A stretch of 64,000 bases of DNA, from positions 29,738,001 to 29,802,000 of the forward strand of contig AP031354.1 in the NCBI GenBank assembly GCA_037833965.1, read 5' to 3'. The notes beneath the pieces are model-generated. The model did not search any database, had not been told where the DNA came from, and worked only from the letters and a program-made list of their open reading frames with translations. Positions 11,901 through 23,365 of this stretch are shown piece by piece. The translations under genes and the position numbers were made by a program. Numbering within the stretch: the stretch's first letter is position 1; every line of letters starts with the position of its first letter. Source of the DNA: Marchantia polymorpha subsp. ruderalis. Lineage: Eukaryota > Streptophyta > Marchantiopsida > Marchantiales > Marchantiaceae.

Positions 11901-13930
11901 AGCTCAATAATCAAAGTGTCTAAAAGGAGAACACTCGTAAGGTTCTAAAGCACGAAAGATGCATGTTAGATTTAACCGCCCTTTTTGCATGAAAGTCCTC
12001 CTTCAAAACATTCCCGAACCTCGTCTTCTTCCAATGATAGGTCCTACGTTTGAAGGTCCAATCGGACTTTCACAAGTAGAAATCCAACGTCCAACATTAG
12101 TCAATGTCTCAATGGACATGCCTGCCTTGAGGGGAGATTGTTACCAGCTGGATCTCGGGATGGGTAAACTTGGGTGACAGAGGAAAAAGCGCACCAAGGG
12201 TTCGGTTAGTCCAGGAATGAAAATCGGTAGTAATTGTCAAGTACGATCTGTGTCGCTAACCGACCGTTCGAGCTTATTTCGAACAAAAAGCTGGAGAACA
12301 AGAAATCTGCACATTACAAGAAAAGCTGGACTTTGTGTCCAATGGAAGGGTGCGATAGAAAGAAGATGCGAAACTGTGCAGCATGGAAGATTTTAATTTT
12401 TACCAAGCATATCTAGAAGTGGGTGGACCTGAAGATACGCGCAGACAGACAGACCACCACCTTCATCACCGTCCCTCCGAGAGGCAGTATCGACCTGTAC
12501 GGGGCCCTGTCTTCCCGTGCACGAGATCTATTGTTGGGGGCTTGCTTGCTTCCTGACAAAAAGTCTCCACCCCAAAATCAAAAGCCTAGAGACTCTGTTG
12601 TCCCTTGGGACAGATATTTCGTTTACCTCCTTATTAAAATGGCAGTGGAAACATTATTGTTGTCGAAAGCCCGTTACACACGAAATTCCTGGAAGAAAAA
12701 TCCTGGAGTCCTGGACGAAATCCTGGGCTGCATATCCTACGCAGCCTGCCTGTGTAGCTCGAGGATCCTGGAACGGCTGCGGTACCTGCACAGATTCGGC
12801 AAATCCTGGTGGTACGGAGATGGGTATTTTAGGAGCAGATTTCGCGCAGATAGACCTATGCAGACGTTCCGTCTGACGTCAGATGCCGGGCTCCGCCTTT
12901 TGGCGAGTTGTTCAGCTTAAATAAGGGGAAAGCTCGATGAGTGTTGAGAGTCTAGCGAACGGGGGCTACATTTCTTTAGGTTGCAATTGCACTGAAAATT
13001 TTGTTGAGCTGGAAGTTGGGCCTCGGCAGACTCGGCACATGAGAGGTATGAATCTGCAACAAGCGCAACTATCATGGTCAGATAGGTGAGTCGGGTGACA
13101 ATGGAAGAGCCTTTTCATTCCCAGAAAGGTGCGTATTTCCCATAAATTCGTGCAAATGATTATGTTAGCTCGAGACTCGTGCTTTCTTCTTGAGAGTGAT
13201 TATGCACCAATTACGTTACCTCGCTATCCTTGAATCGTGTTGCTGGGGCACCGCGCCCGACTCCCGACTCCAGCTGTAAAAGTTTGCGCCACTGTATCCT
13301 GTACCTTTCAGTTTCTACAGCCGGCATCTGAGCTGTTTTCGCTAGATAGCACGCATGCCGTATCTGCCAATCGCTCTTCGGTCACCGCACACATATCTGT
13401 TCTACATGTGAGTCTTCAATTGATCATCCTATCCAATCTTTGAACCTCGCAAGTCTCTGCAACACATTCCCAACGACCAATCCTCCAGTACTTTAGAGCA
13501 TCTTTTGAGTTATGAGGTTGAACGTATATCTATGGAGGCTTTTGTGGAATGGCTATTACAGTACTGCCACTTGACGATGCTCTGCATAAATATATCTAAC
13601 ATTTATAAGGCATTGGATATACTTCCAGATTCCTCACTAAAGTGCAGCATGTACATAACGCTGTGTTATGGTAGAAGACTTTTGCATTTAGTGTTAACGT
13701 ATGATTAAGTCAGGATCTCAACTGCATTTTATTGTGACACTTGCGCATATGTGAAGGTGGAAGAGAGAGGAAAAGTTCATAATGTACTGGAGCGAATGAG
13801 ACTACATCTGGCAGAAATGGACGACGTTTTGCAGGAAACGTTGATTCAACCACCACCATTTTCACCCCCAAGGAAGATGTCCAGTGTAGGAGATTATACA
13901 GATTCTGAAGGAATGCTCACATTTCGGTAA
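5901..13930 (+). CDS. Leucine-rich-repeat protein with long disordered N-terminus (possibly XRRA1-like), multi-exon
   Basis: Exons by splice sites and phase (all phase 0 unless noted): 5901-8063, 8385-8528, 8723-8821, 9195-9404, 9561-9620, 9892-10005, 10335-10556, an uncertain exon about 10780-10883, 10964-11092, 11292-11399, 11489-11596, 13757-13930 (TAA stop). Exon 1 encodes about 721 residues rich in Ser, Pro, Glu and Arg, with RRxS-type basic sites, two LGFGSS motifs and a triple RAPSI repeat near bases 7280-7340. The next exons encode SDS22-like LRRs (CLDLSINQL, ALDLSYNLL, KLLLPHNRI, ILDLTNNTV). The C-terminal exons are helical, the last ending GMLTFR. LRR order plus a helical tail recalls X-ray radiation resistance-associated protein 1, but this is family resemblance by eye. 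The junction of the eighth and ninth exons does not resolve in phase. The final intron is long (2.2 kb) and its acceptor is weak. Confidence 0.75.
7282..7341 (+). repeat. Tandem RAPSI-coding repeat
   Basis: Three copies of a motif reading (E/D)RAPSI or ARAPSI, spaced 8-10 residues apart in the disordered N-terminal half of the LRR protein. It looks like a short linear motif array for phosphorylation or partner binding; function unknown. Confidence 0.6.
9684..9768. repeat. Near-perfect 40-bp inverted repeat in an LRR-gene intron
   Basis: Arm 9684-9723 and arm 9729-9768 are complementary at 37 of 40 positions, separated by a 5-base loop (CCAAA). It sits between the exon ending 9620 and the exon starting 9892. 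It could be a small foldback element, a hairpin RNA precursor or a template-switch palindrome. No flanking target duplication is evident. Confidence 0.85.
11597..13756. other. Long last intron of the LRR gene
   Basis: A 2.16 kb stretch between exons ending 11596 and starting 13757. It includes an open stretch of 165 codons at 12423-12920 that shows no recognisable domain and no LRR pattern. Extra exons cannot be excluded. Confidence 0.4.
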
Positions 13931-16185
13931 TGGGTCTTGAGTTTAGTTTATTGCTCATCGGGCACATACTTAGTGTTGTACAAAAATCCTCGCTTTACAA
14001 CACTCGCTCACAAAGTCTGCACTTTATCCTGGGACATTACTGCCAATCTTAATAAAGATAATTGCAGTCATAATTGCATAGACGTCATATAATAGTTCCT
14101 CAGACATGTGAGTGACCTTTATAAGGAAACTTTTTGAACCAATATTTATTTCGTCATTGTCTCGAGCCATTCCTTTTCTTCTTTGAAGATCTGATAGTGA
14201 AGTGTAAACAACTGGTCCGAACAATCGAGAACACATCCAAAAATATAACCGGTTGAATAACATCCTGTCGATGAGCAGACAACATCAAACATCCGTGTCC
14301 GAAAGGAATTGACGTCAAAAGGCATCCTGTACAAAGAAAAAGCTAAAAAGAAAATTACAAAAAACCCTGCCAAATCATAGAACCAACCAGTGAACTTTGA
14401 TAGAGAATCCATGCCAACGACCCTGTCTACGACGTCTGAAAGAAGTAAAAGGGCAGCTCACCAATTGAACTTGTAAAGTAAGGATTTTTTGTCAAAAGAC
14501 AAATGTATATTCAAACCTACTTTCCCAGGTTATCATCTAAATTGACTCAAAAACGTCTAATCTTACAGCCCATCAATCCTACAGAATGTCGGGACAAGCT
14601 ACTAGTGTACACACTTCACCGGCTACAGGACGATGAAGTGACAATAGCAATGCACGTGGATGAACATCACTAAAGCCTCAGTTTCTGTGTAAAAAAAAGC
14701 TCGTGTTTATCCTACCTCTTTACACATTCCTACCGGCACCTTTCACAATTCTTCTGACGTCCTGCGATTGTCTAGTCCGATTAAGAATTCCATCCACCTG
14801 TGAGGCCATTTACAGAAAAAACTAGTTAGTTACTGCATTTGATGTTGAGTTTGCCAATTTCATAACCTACAGACTCCCCTCACTACATTTCACAAAGCGT
14901 TGTCTGGTAAACCATCATGGACACAAAACTCATCAACGCTGATAATTTTGCGACCAAAGAATGACGTGTGCGGTTTGTATCTTAATAACCGCTAATTATC
15001 TTCTCTGAAAAACCAAAACGCAAACTCAAGAAGACATCATCCAGCTTTCAAGAACGGGTTAAGAATTGGGATCCTGAAGCCAAGTAGATATCTTCTACTC
15101 CAAAATACGTCTCACATATCAAGATATCAAGATTAGTGCGATATCCAACTCGTTCTGTACGACAAAAACACATCCAGCTAAAAACTTGCTGGTCTCGATA
15201 TATCACAATTAACCCACGTACGGAAAATCACCACAGACAGCGGTTTAGGGAGCAGTCTTCATATCATGTTATACCGACAGTATAGAGATTAAAATCTCTG
15301 ATTTCAGAAACGACACGCTACAAAAATAAACGTCAGGCAATCCCAGAAAGGAAGAATACGAAACCAAGCATCCTCTGAGAGGAGGCAGGTGAGATAGCTC
15401 TAAAGAGCATCAGGTCCAGATTACAGAGTAGAAAGACACCTTTGATATACAAGAATGTTTGCATGGTGGACCAAAAAGAACAGATTAAGGAGGGTGGAAT
15501 CATTATCATGGGAATCCTGCCATGGTAATACAAGAACAAGTACATGTATGGCTGGAAAAATTGAAGTCTCGCAGGGAGATGCAGACATGGAAACCTGGAG
15601 CCTAACAGAAGAAAACTGATAATGGAGTAGAGAAAAAAACAAAAATAAGATAGAAGCCAATACAGTTGAAAATCTTGACGCCCAAGGGGACAAAAGACTG
15701 GCAGGCACTACACTACGGTGAGTTTATGATTCTATTGTTGAGCAAACACCACCGGAGGCGTAATCACAAATGGAACACGAGCACAAAAGATCTTCCTGCC
15801 CGCATAATCTATGTTCAAACACAATCGTGTAGCTGATCACAAACCTGAAATGCAAAAATAAATCTCGGAAACATACACTTTCGTACCAAGTGCAAGACTC
15901 GTAATAGCCGCATGGATCACTAACTGACAAATCAATGAACTGCTGCGAATTCACAAACTCCTAGGACCTCCATGGTCACGGGCACTTACAGGGTGACAAA
16001 GTATCCTAGGTTGCAAACTGCAAGCCATTTCTCATGACTCTCGCTCTTCCCTCAAATTCCGCCTGCAAGAACCTCAGGGTGTTAGCCCGCTGGCCCAGAG
16101 GGAGGAGGGAGATGGGGACACATCTCTACGAGACCCACACGGAGAGAATTCTTAGATAGACCATACTGGGAGCCAAAAACAAGCC
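13931..16185. other. Intergenic, between the convergent 3' ends of the LRR and LUX-like genes
   Basis: Both neighbouring genes end here, so this should hold their 3' untranslated regions. Reading frames of up to 95 codons (for example minus 15421-15708) show no domain. Nothing else is recognisable. Confidence 0.5.
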
Positions 16186-16480
16186 ACGCCATTCATGTAC
16201 TGACATGCACCGCTCAATTTGGACACAACGAGTCGAGACCATCTTTCCCTTGATATAGAGTGTAATTTCACATTGACAATGCATTCCGGGTGGAGTGTTC
16301 TGATAATGATTCTTCTAGCGCTGGTAACATCGGATAAATCTACACTGGACACAGAACTTGAAGGAGTTGTGTGTCACATGGTGCTGAATCGAACAAACCC
16401 ACACATATGTACACTTGCATCTCTCTCCCTTTCCCTTTCTCTCTGATATGCGCTAACTATGGCTGCTATTGGCATTTATG
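16186..16480. repeat. Dispersed repeat, copy A
   Basis: About 290 bp resembling 23066-23365 in the same orientation. Shared landmarks are actgacatgcaccg near the left end, tcgagaccatctttcc, agcgctggt, cacatggtg and tatggctgc. I estimate about 70-75% identity by eye with several indels. It lies just beyond the stop codon of the LUX-like gene. Confidence 0.7.
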
Positions 16481-16577
16481 TATCAAGACGTAAAATATTC
16501 AATCTTTGAGAAATTTAACATTTCAGTAATCTACATCTAACCCTCTACATCTACCCTCTACAAACGTTTGCCTCTTA

Positions 16578-17915
16578 TTAGCTGCTGCTCGTAGGAAACA
16601 AAGTTAGAATACGATGAGGAGGCGAGCCTGCGCCCCCCTGAGCACTTGAGTGAGCATTCACCATGAATTCTCTATGCTCTCCCATAGGAGGCCTTTGTTG
16701 AGCAGCACTTCTTGCGAGCCCGATGCTGTAAGGATGATGCTCAAACCCGCCGAAGTGCTGAACGGCACCAGGTCCCATAACACCCGGTCCCATGACCCCC
16801 GGGGGAATTGCTTGCTGGGCCCGGGGCATGGGGACCGCAGGTGGAGAGAACGAGGGACCTGAAACTCCATTCTCTGCTCTCAAATGAGGATGGTTAGTGA
16901 AAAAATGTGGGGACTGCGTCAAATTGGGAGGAAGAGGAGCAGATGCAAACAATGGATCAGACGCCGAGGGCCCTTCGTTGGAAAGGCCTTGCATTCTCTT
17001 GAGGTAAAGCCTGTATTTTTGTAGATGACTCGCGACATTCTCCCGAGTCAACCCTTCAACATTCATGAGCTGCATGATAGTCTTCGGGACCGCATTCTTG
17101 ATCCCTAGATGCCCAACGGCGTCCACGAATCGCTTGTGCAGTTGCGGAGTCCACACCAGGCGTGGACGTTTGAGAGTTCTGGCGGTGTTCCCATCCGGAC
17201 AATCTGCGGAATCCACATCTTCCGACTCCGTGTCACCCAGCTTACGGGATTTCTCCAGACTTGCTCCTTTGGTGCTCTCTGAACCCCCTTCCATTCCTCC
17301 ATACCCGCCTTGATCAGAACCCATGGGTCCGTAAGGACCCGGGCCTCCCGGCATCGAGCCTTGGGCAGGCCAGTAGTAAGCAGGCCCGAAGTCCGGGCCT
17401 GAATTCCCATTGCCCACACCTCCAATTCCACTTCCACTAACCCCAACATCTCGTTCGGAAGCCTTGTCCCCGTCCCAACCTCCCTTGCTCCCATGCATGG
17501 GAGACTTGGTAACCCTAGAGCTTCTCCTTCCGGAGTCATCTTTGCTCCTTTTCGTCAAATCGTACCCACCTCGCTCGTCGTCCATGCTTTCCTCTGTGGC
17601 GTACGCTCCCCCACCACCGTTAGCGGCCCCAGCAGCAGCCGCTCTCGCCCCGGTCCTAGATTCATAACAAGGATAGGTCTCGAAAGCAGGCAGAGTGAAG
17701 GCCGTATTCTTCTTCTGCTGCAGCTGCTGCACAGTGGATTTTGAAGCTTGCAACACATCGGCCGCGCTCGGAGGTGTGGCGTTTGTCGGAATACAAAACG
17801 CCCGAGCGAGAACCCTGGTAATGAGTGAATGGTGTAGAGGGGTGAGGTCCGATGCGGAAGGCAGTCCGGCCTCCCATTCTCGGACACGATTGTTGTCGTC
17901 CTTCATCGCTGCCAT
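16578..17915 (-). CDS. LUX: LUX ARRHYTHMO/PCL1-like GARP transcription factor
   Basis: An intact intronless frame of 445 residues. Residues about 249-308 form a GARP (B-motif) single MYB-like DNA-binding domain, with [13 protein letters not shown] at its start and the SHLQKYR signature in its recognition helix. The N-terminus carries the [15 protein letters not shown] block that I associate with LUX/PCL1 proteins. The centre is Gly/Ser-rich and acidic, and the C-terminus is Pro/Gly-rich with a GPGVM repeat. In flowering plants LUX joins ELF3 and ELF4 in the evening complex, a nuclear repressor that gates clock and growth genes at dusk. Assignment to the LUX/BOA subclass rather than ARR-B rests on the N-terminal block and the absence of a receiver domain. 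The ATG at 17915 is the first in frame and fits family N-termini. Confidence 0.9.
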   Translation of the reverse strand: MAAMKDDNNRVREWEAGLPSASDLTPLHHSLITRVLARAFCIPTNATPPSAADVLQASKSTVQQLQQKKNTAFTLPAFETYPCYESRTGARAAAAGAANGGGGAYATEESMDDERGGYDLTKRSKDDSGRRSSRVTKSPMHGSKGGWDGDKASERDVGVSGSGIGGVGNGNSGPDFGPAYYWPAQGSMPGGPGPYGPMGSDQGGYGGMEGGSESTKGASLEKSRKLGDTESEDVDSADCPDGNTARTLKRPRLVWTPQLHKRFVDAVGHLGIKNAVPKTIMQLMNVEGLTRENVASHLQKYRLYLKRMQGLSNEGPSASDPLFASAPLPPNLTQSPHFFTNHPHLRAENGVSGPSFSPPAVPMPRAQQAIPPGVMGPGVMGPGAVQHFGGFEHHPYSIGLARSAAQQRPPMGEHREFMVNAHSSAQGGAGSPPHRILTLFPTSSS

Positions 17916-19420
17916 TCACTTCGAAGTGTGACTCCACACAGCACGACACGAGTTGGCACGGCAGAGTAAAAAGGCGCAATCTTGTGCAAGTCCAAACTTT
18001 AACGCGCTAGTCCGAGGACAGCGGCAGGCACCGCTGCACTCCGGAAACCACTCCACCGCCTGAGACACCCAAAAAATGGTAAAAAGCCGAGTAGTGATCT
18101 CGAGAGTCGAGGACGAAACCTCGGCCCGACGCTCACTTCCCGGCTCTGCTCTCCTACTCCCCTCCTTTCTTGACAATCTTCCGAATCAATGCACTTCCTG
18201 CGCTCCACTCTCCGTTTCCACCGAGCGTCGTTTTCTTCCTCGAGGTCTCAGGCACCGAGCTCCTTCTCGCTCACCCGTGGCTCGGTCCCGACACGCAAGC
18301 ACGCTCTTCGAGATTTAAATTCGCACAACCCCATGAGCTCTTCCCTCACATCTCCTCTTCCTCCGACTATTCCATGCCGCTCTGGAGCCTCGCCCCTCCC
18401 TTCATCATGTCTCGAGCGAGGCCGAATCCATCTCTAGAGCAGCGCCTCCAGCTGCACACCTCCCTCCCCTTTTCTTTCTTTCTTACACTCCTCCTCCTCT
18501 CCTCTCCTCTCCTCTGGCGGATCCCAATCTTCACTACACCTGTTCCCAATCTCAGCACACTCTGGTGGTTTCTTCCACCCTTCTTCTCTTCTCTTCTGTC
18601 CTCCTTCGTCTCCTCTCTTCTCTACTTCTCCTTCAAATGTTCTCTTCTCTTGTTCACCCTCACCTTCGTCTTCCTCCTCCTCCCTCGTCGTCCCCTTTCC
18701 CTTCCCCTTTTCCCTCTCCTGCGCCCGGAGCTCTCTCTCGAGGACACTGATGTGCCTATAGCACTCCACTGCGCTGCACTGTCCTGCCCTCTGAGTCTGC
18801 GTGGTCAGATGGCACCACAGATCCAGCGGCACGAGCCGACGACCGGCGGCCGAAGGCAAAATGGCGATTCTTCTGCTGCTGCTGCTGCTGCTGCGCTCGA
18901 CGCAGCAAAAGAAGAAGAAGAAGAAGAAGTGCAGCAACAAGCGGAAGCAGCCAGAGCCAGAGCCAGAGCCAGAGCCGAGGCGAGGAAAGCAAAGCTGCGA
19001 GCGAAGCTGCGAGCGCAGCTGCTGCTGATGCTGCAGCAGAAGGAGGAGAGGTTGAAGAAGAAGCTGGAGGAGGTGCGGCAGCGGCGGCAGCAGCAGTAGG
19101 AGGAGGAGGAGGAGGAGGAGAAGGAGGAGGAGGAGCAGCAGAAGGAGAAGAAGGAGAAGAAGAAGAAGGAAGAGGAGGAGGAGGAGGAGGAGGGACGAGG
19201 ACGACGAGAGAGCGGAAGAAGAAGAAGAGGACGAGGAGCAGCTGAAAAGGCAGAAGGCGATGACGGGCGCGCGACGACACCAGCACCAAAAGAAATCCAG
19301 ACATTTTGCCATTTCCCCCATTTTTTGAATTAGACGCGACGCCGGGCCGCGAAGGAATCTGCGCGTTTTTACCGCAGATCCGCGCCTCGTTCAAAAGTTT
19401 TATCTGCGGGTAAGCGCTTG
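17916..19420. other. Upstream region of the LUX-like gene, with triplet-repeat mosaic
   Basis: Pyrimidine-rich DNA followed by a mosaic of triplet and hexamer repeats at about 18870-19205: CTG run 18872-18893, GAA run 18909-18929, CCAGAG run about 18950-18977, GGA runs about 19098-19200. Frames of 309 (plus), 295 and 212 (minus) codons cross it but are products of the repeats. It probably contains the promoter and 5' leader of the LUX-like gene. Confidence 0.6.
18870..19205. repeat. Mosaic of triplet microsatellites
   Basis: Adjacent CTG, GAA, CCAGAG and GGA arrays in about 335 bp, purine-rich on the plus strand beyond base 18900. Such tracts can form triplex or slipped structures and are expected to vary in length between individuals. 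Confidence 0.85.
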
Positions 19421-20230
19421 AGCGATCGATCGCTGTGAGAACTCCATGTTACGGTGTCGGTAAAATCTCGGATGGGCACGGTGGGCCTACTACTCGGGGC
19501 GACGGACCGGGCGCGGGGGGCGAGATTGGGCCTCGTACTTCGACGGTCCTTTTGAGGGAAGGTCCTGCGCAGCGGAGCCCGGTATTTTCGGGCGGGGAGG
19601 CGGGGAGGGAGGTGGTGGGGGTGGGCACTGGGATCTCCTTACATAGATTCGACGGTTGTTCGATGACGGTACGCCTAGATCCTAACGGCCTGCGATGGCG
19701 AACTGCCGGGCCGGGCCGGAGTAACTCGGAGGATCCAGCGGCCGCGCGGCATCGAGAGCCTTCGATTTCGGATCGACGGTGGGAATATGCGCCTGCGTCA
19801 ACGACGTGGACAAAAAGCGGATAGAGGCGGAGGTAAAAGGCGCGGGCCGGGACGGTCGACTCTGGCGCTCTCCGTCGGGCCGGGCGTACGGTAGCGCTGG
19901 CGTCGTCGGCCCGGCCCGGGCTGCGCCAGAATTTCCGGGGCAGCAACATGGGGGTGGGTGAGCGTCAACCCTCGCGGCCGCGCCGGATATCCGAGGCCCG
20001 ACGGCTGCGATGCAGCCTCGGGAGGCTGACGCGGAATCCCGACCTCCACCGAGCGACGCAGGCGCTGTACCCGCAAGGATCCCGAGTCCTCGGGGTCCTC
20101 CTCCATGCGCCCGGAGAATCTACGCGATTCGCCACCTGCCCATTCGGTAACTGGTTACCCGTTGTTGTCCGTTCCGAGGGCCCTTGTGCTGTACTGGGGC
20201 AACGTCACAGCCGAATGATGCCGCTTTGAA
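19421..20230. other. GC-rich island without a recognisable gene
   Basis: About 800 bp markedly more GC- and CpG-rich than its surroundings. Frames of 93-166 codons occur on both strands and none shows a domain. I compared it by eye with rRNA and tRNA features and found no match. It could be a distal CpG-rich regulatory region or a transposon fragment. Confidence 0.5.
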
Positions 20231-22264
20231 TCTTTGTCTCCCGAAGGGAAAGAAGTGCCCGCTCGTCTTTCCCTCGCTATCCCCTCGACTGCTTGTCTGG
20301 CTGTCTGTCTATATGTTGTGTCTTAGGGGTGAGTGGGCGAGGAACGTCTTCGTGTACATTATTATGCACGTACCTGGATGTCCTTCCCGACACGTGTCCC
20401 GGATTGGAAAATCTCGTCCTATGCGTCATTAAGGATGGAGTGCGTTTGAAATGGGTAGATCTCGTACATGTTGCGGGCTTTGACCCGATGAATTTCGACG
20501 ACGATAGTCGATTTGATTAGCATGTGCATCGAATAAATATCCCCCTCTTTTCCACACAAATATCCTTGCTCCTTTTGTCCTTTGCTCGACGTCATTGTGA
20601 TGTTTTGCGAGATAGTTGTTGGGAACATAAATAATCTCTATAATGGATGATTCTACCTTTTCCCGGTGTTTCTTTATATATCAGCCCATCGATATTTTCA
20701 TTTCCACTGTTGGTTGCTTCGCTTCAATACTATCCTTCGTCAAGGGCTGAAAAAAATTTGTGAACTTTGGAGACAACTCTTCCACACATGAATTATCATT
20801 CTTTTTTTGAGAATTTCTCGTGTTTTTTTAATTATCTTCATCCTCAGGCGGCATTTTCTCGATTCTGGATGGCTAGGAGTGCGGAATATGCACTTACACC
20901 TCGGGGATAATTTTCAATACCCTGATATTTTTTTTTAATCACATTGGAATTTCTATTTTTATTCTTATCCCCTCTTCCCAAAAAAAAAATAGTCAAAATT
21001 CACCATTTTGAGCATAATGGCTGTTGTTCGTTGAACAACAGGAGTCATATCATTATCTTTCTCAAACCGACGCTTGTCCACTTACTTCAATAAATATATT
21101 GGGCTGTGCCTCATCATCAGTTTCGAAGCATAGTTTGATTTCCTCTCAGACACACCCAATGAGGATAAGATTCTTCGTAGCCACTGCTCATAAAACCCCT
21201 CACTGGGTAATGCTTATTCCGAGTCAGAAGTTCACATATCCCAAAGATGGCCACAGTCCATAGCATGTAGAAACCTCGAGCAATGGATGTGGATAGCCGT
21301 TCCAAAGAGAAGTACGAACTTGTATCTTTACATATTCTTTAGAACTATCGGTCATGTCCGTGATGGAAGGGATTAAATGATACCTGATAGAAGTTGAAGC
21401 CATACACCAGTTTTTCTAATTAAACAAAAAATAATTTTTTTTTGAAATAACATTTTTTGCTGTAAAAAAAAACTGTGTGGATATTTCTCACTGATATATT
21501 ATCTTATAAGAAGAGCGTATTTTATTTTGTAGAGATGATTGTAACTTCTTGTATTTTTGAATATTATAGATCTTGAGAATTATGATTCAGTTAGATACCA
21601 AGATTTACATCATTCAAAAGTTATACATATCCAGGATATGATAACATTATAAATGGCCAAAAAAGAAATATCCTCATGTAAAGTTGAACTGGGCTATTCT
21701 TACTTCAGCAAGTGATTCAACACTCTTGTGTAAAATCCCATTTGTGTTGTCGAGACTTACTCAAATGAAAATTTAAATGTTAGTATCTCACAACTAAGTC
21801 CAATGCCAATTGAACTTAATATTCATGTCGAGATAAATTTTTGATTGACAATCAAAGATGGCTACATCAACTGTGAAGGAGAAAAGTAAACAAGCGTAAC
21901 TCCTCCATATACGAAGAATGTTTTCCCACATAAAAAAATTCATGTTAGGTGATGCTTGTTGGGATACTCATATTGTTTCTAGAAAGTTTGACTTACATTG
22001 CAACAAGGAAGACAAATTTTGTCAATGTGGTACTATTGGGACCTAGGCCCGCTTACCGTTTGAGATTCATGCTCTGAATGCTTGATGGGGTGTGATGGGG
22101 TCTGGCCATCCTGCTGCGCTATTTACTCGAACAGCCTGCGCGAAAGAGTTAGAAGAGAGCATGTAAGGATGGTCTGTATGCACCCCCTCAACAACCCAAA
22201 ATGGATTGACTATCTTCAGGTGTTCCCCAACTATAAGACAAGATATGTCCATGACCAGACCTGT
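20231..22264. other. AT-rich intergenic DNA
   Basis: Short A and T runs, no frame above 82 codons and no splice-linked coding blocks that I can see. Nothing recognised. Confidence 0.5.
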
Positions 22265-23065
22265 TCAAGGGGGGAGACTTATATTCCAATAAACTAATGA
22301 TAGTTGGCCCAGACTTGCATCTTGCATCTTGGCGGAGATAATGCTGCAGAGAGAACTGGAGCAAGCGTCGTCCATGTCCGAAAACACGGGATGCAGCAGC
22401 AGCAGCAGCAGAACCAGTTTCCATGGTCCGGGATAGATCACCGAATATTGTCGATGGTGTGGTCCCAGGACTCGTCCACTCCAGCAGCAGATCTGAATCG
22501 AATGACTGTATGCAAAAGCGGTCAAGGTCAAGGAGATTGCAGATTTCGGGTCCTCTCTAGGAGAATCTCGCATGAGCTTTAAGGTCCCACCCTCGCTCCC
22601 TCGCTCCCGGTAATATGGAAGAGTCCTATCCCAGTGGACTAATTTAGAAAGATCGAGAGACTTGGCATTCGGGAAAACACCTGACCGGGTGATGCTGCCT
22701 TTAATGACTACTTGCGAGAGATCTGTGATCCTCTCGCTGGCCAAAGGATGGATGTAGGTCAACTTTGAGCCGAGCCCATGCACATGGCCCCAATCCTTAA
22801 GAAAGTCCTTAAATGTGCCGGATGCGATCACGTGTTTGAACCTGGTCCTTCGAGCAGATATTTCGCCTTCTCGCCCAGATGATCCTGTCTTAGATACTGG
22901 AGCCCAAGCCAGCCTCCCTCCCTCCCTCCCTCTCCCTCCCTCTGCTCTTACATATTCAACTCCAGTTACGCTAGAGTTCAGATATTTTGCCCCTACATTT
23001 TGATGATATGTAATTTTAGTCGTAATCAGATCTGGGCACACCAGATCAGTGTCATAAAGTTCAGA
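22265..23065. other. Intergenic, with a CCCT repeat and an unsupported 281-codon minus frame
   Basis: The minus frame 22265-23110 is 281 codons but shows no domain. It includes a segment created by the CCCT repeat (about 22911-22946), and its N-terminal end lies in a dispersed repeat. I do not call it a gene. Confidence 0.4.
22911..22946. repeat. (CCCT)n microsatellite
   Basis: An imperfect CCCT array of about 36 bp. Confidence 0.85.
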
Positions 23066-23365
23066 AGACACGCCATGCATGAACTGACATGCACCGTTCA
23101 ACTTGGACACACCGAATCGAGACCATCTTTCCTTTTAAAAAGAGGGTAAATCTCACATGACAATGCTATCCAGGTAGTAATTCCTTCAGCGCTGGTTCCC
23201 TCTCATAGGTGACTAGGTCACCGTACGCTTGACCTGAATTGGTTGTGCATCACATGGTGTTGATCGATCGTACCTGCATGTAGTTACATTTGTGTCACGC
23301 TCCTATTCTTTTTTTTTATATCCGCTGCCTATGGCTGCCTCCACTGCCCATACCATATCATGATG
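23066..23365. repeat. Dispersed repeat, copy B
   Basis: Resembles 16186-16480 in the same orientation (see copy A). The short peptides read from the minus strand of both copies also match (SKLNGACQFMHG versus SKLSGACQYMNG), as expected from nucleotide homology; coding is not implied. Confidence 0.7.

Noticed and set aside
12423..12920. 165-codon plus frame in the last LRR-gene intron
   Set aside because: No LRR pattern or domain and no clean splice borders; kept as intron.
18170..19394. Frames of 309 (plus), 295 and 212 (minus) codons
   Set aside because: Their length comes from triplet repeats read in several frames on both strands; the products are homopolymer-like.
19449..20106. Frames of 102-166 codons in the GC-rich island
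   Set aside because: GC-rich DNA has few stops by chance; overlapping frames on both strands, no domain.
22265..23110. 281-codon minus frame
   Set aside because: No domain; part is coded by a CCCT repeat and part by a dispersed repeat, with no splice or conservation signal.
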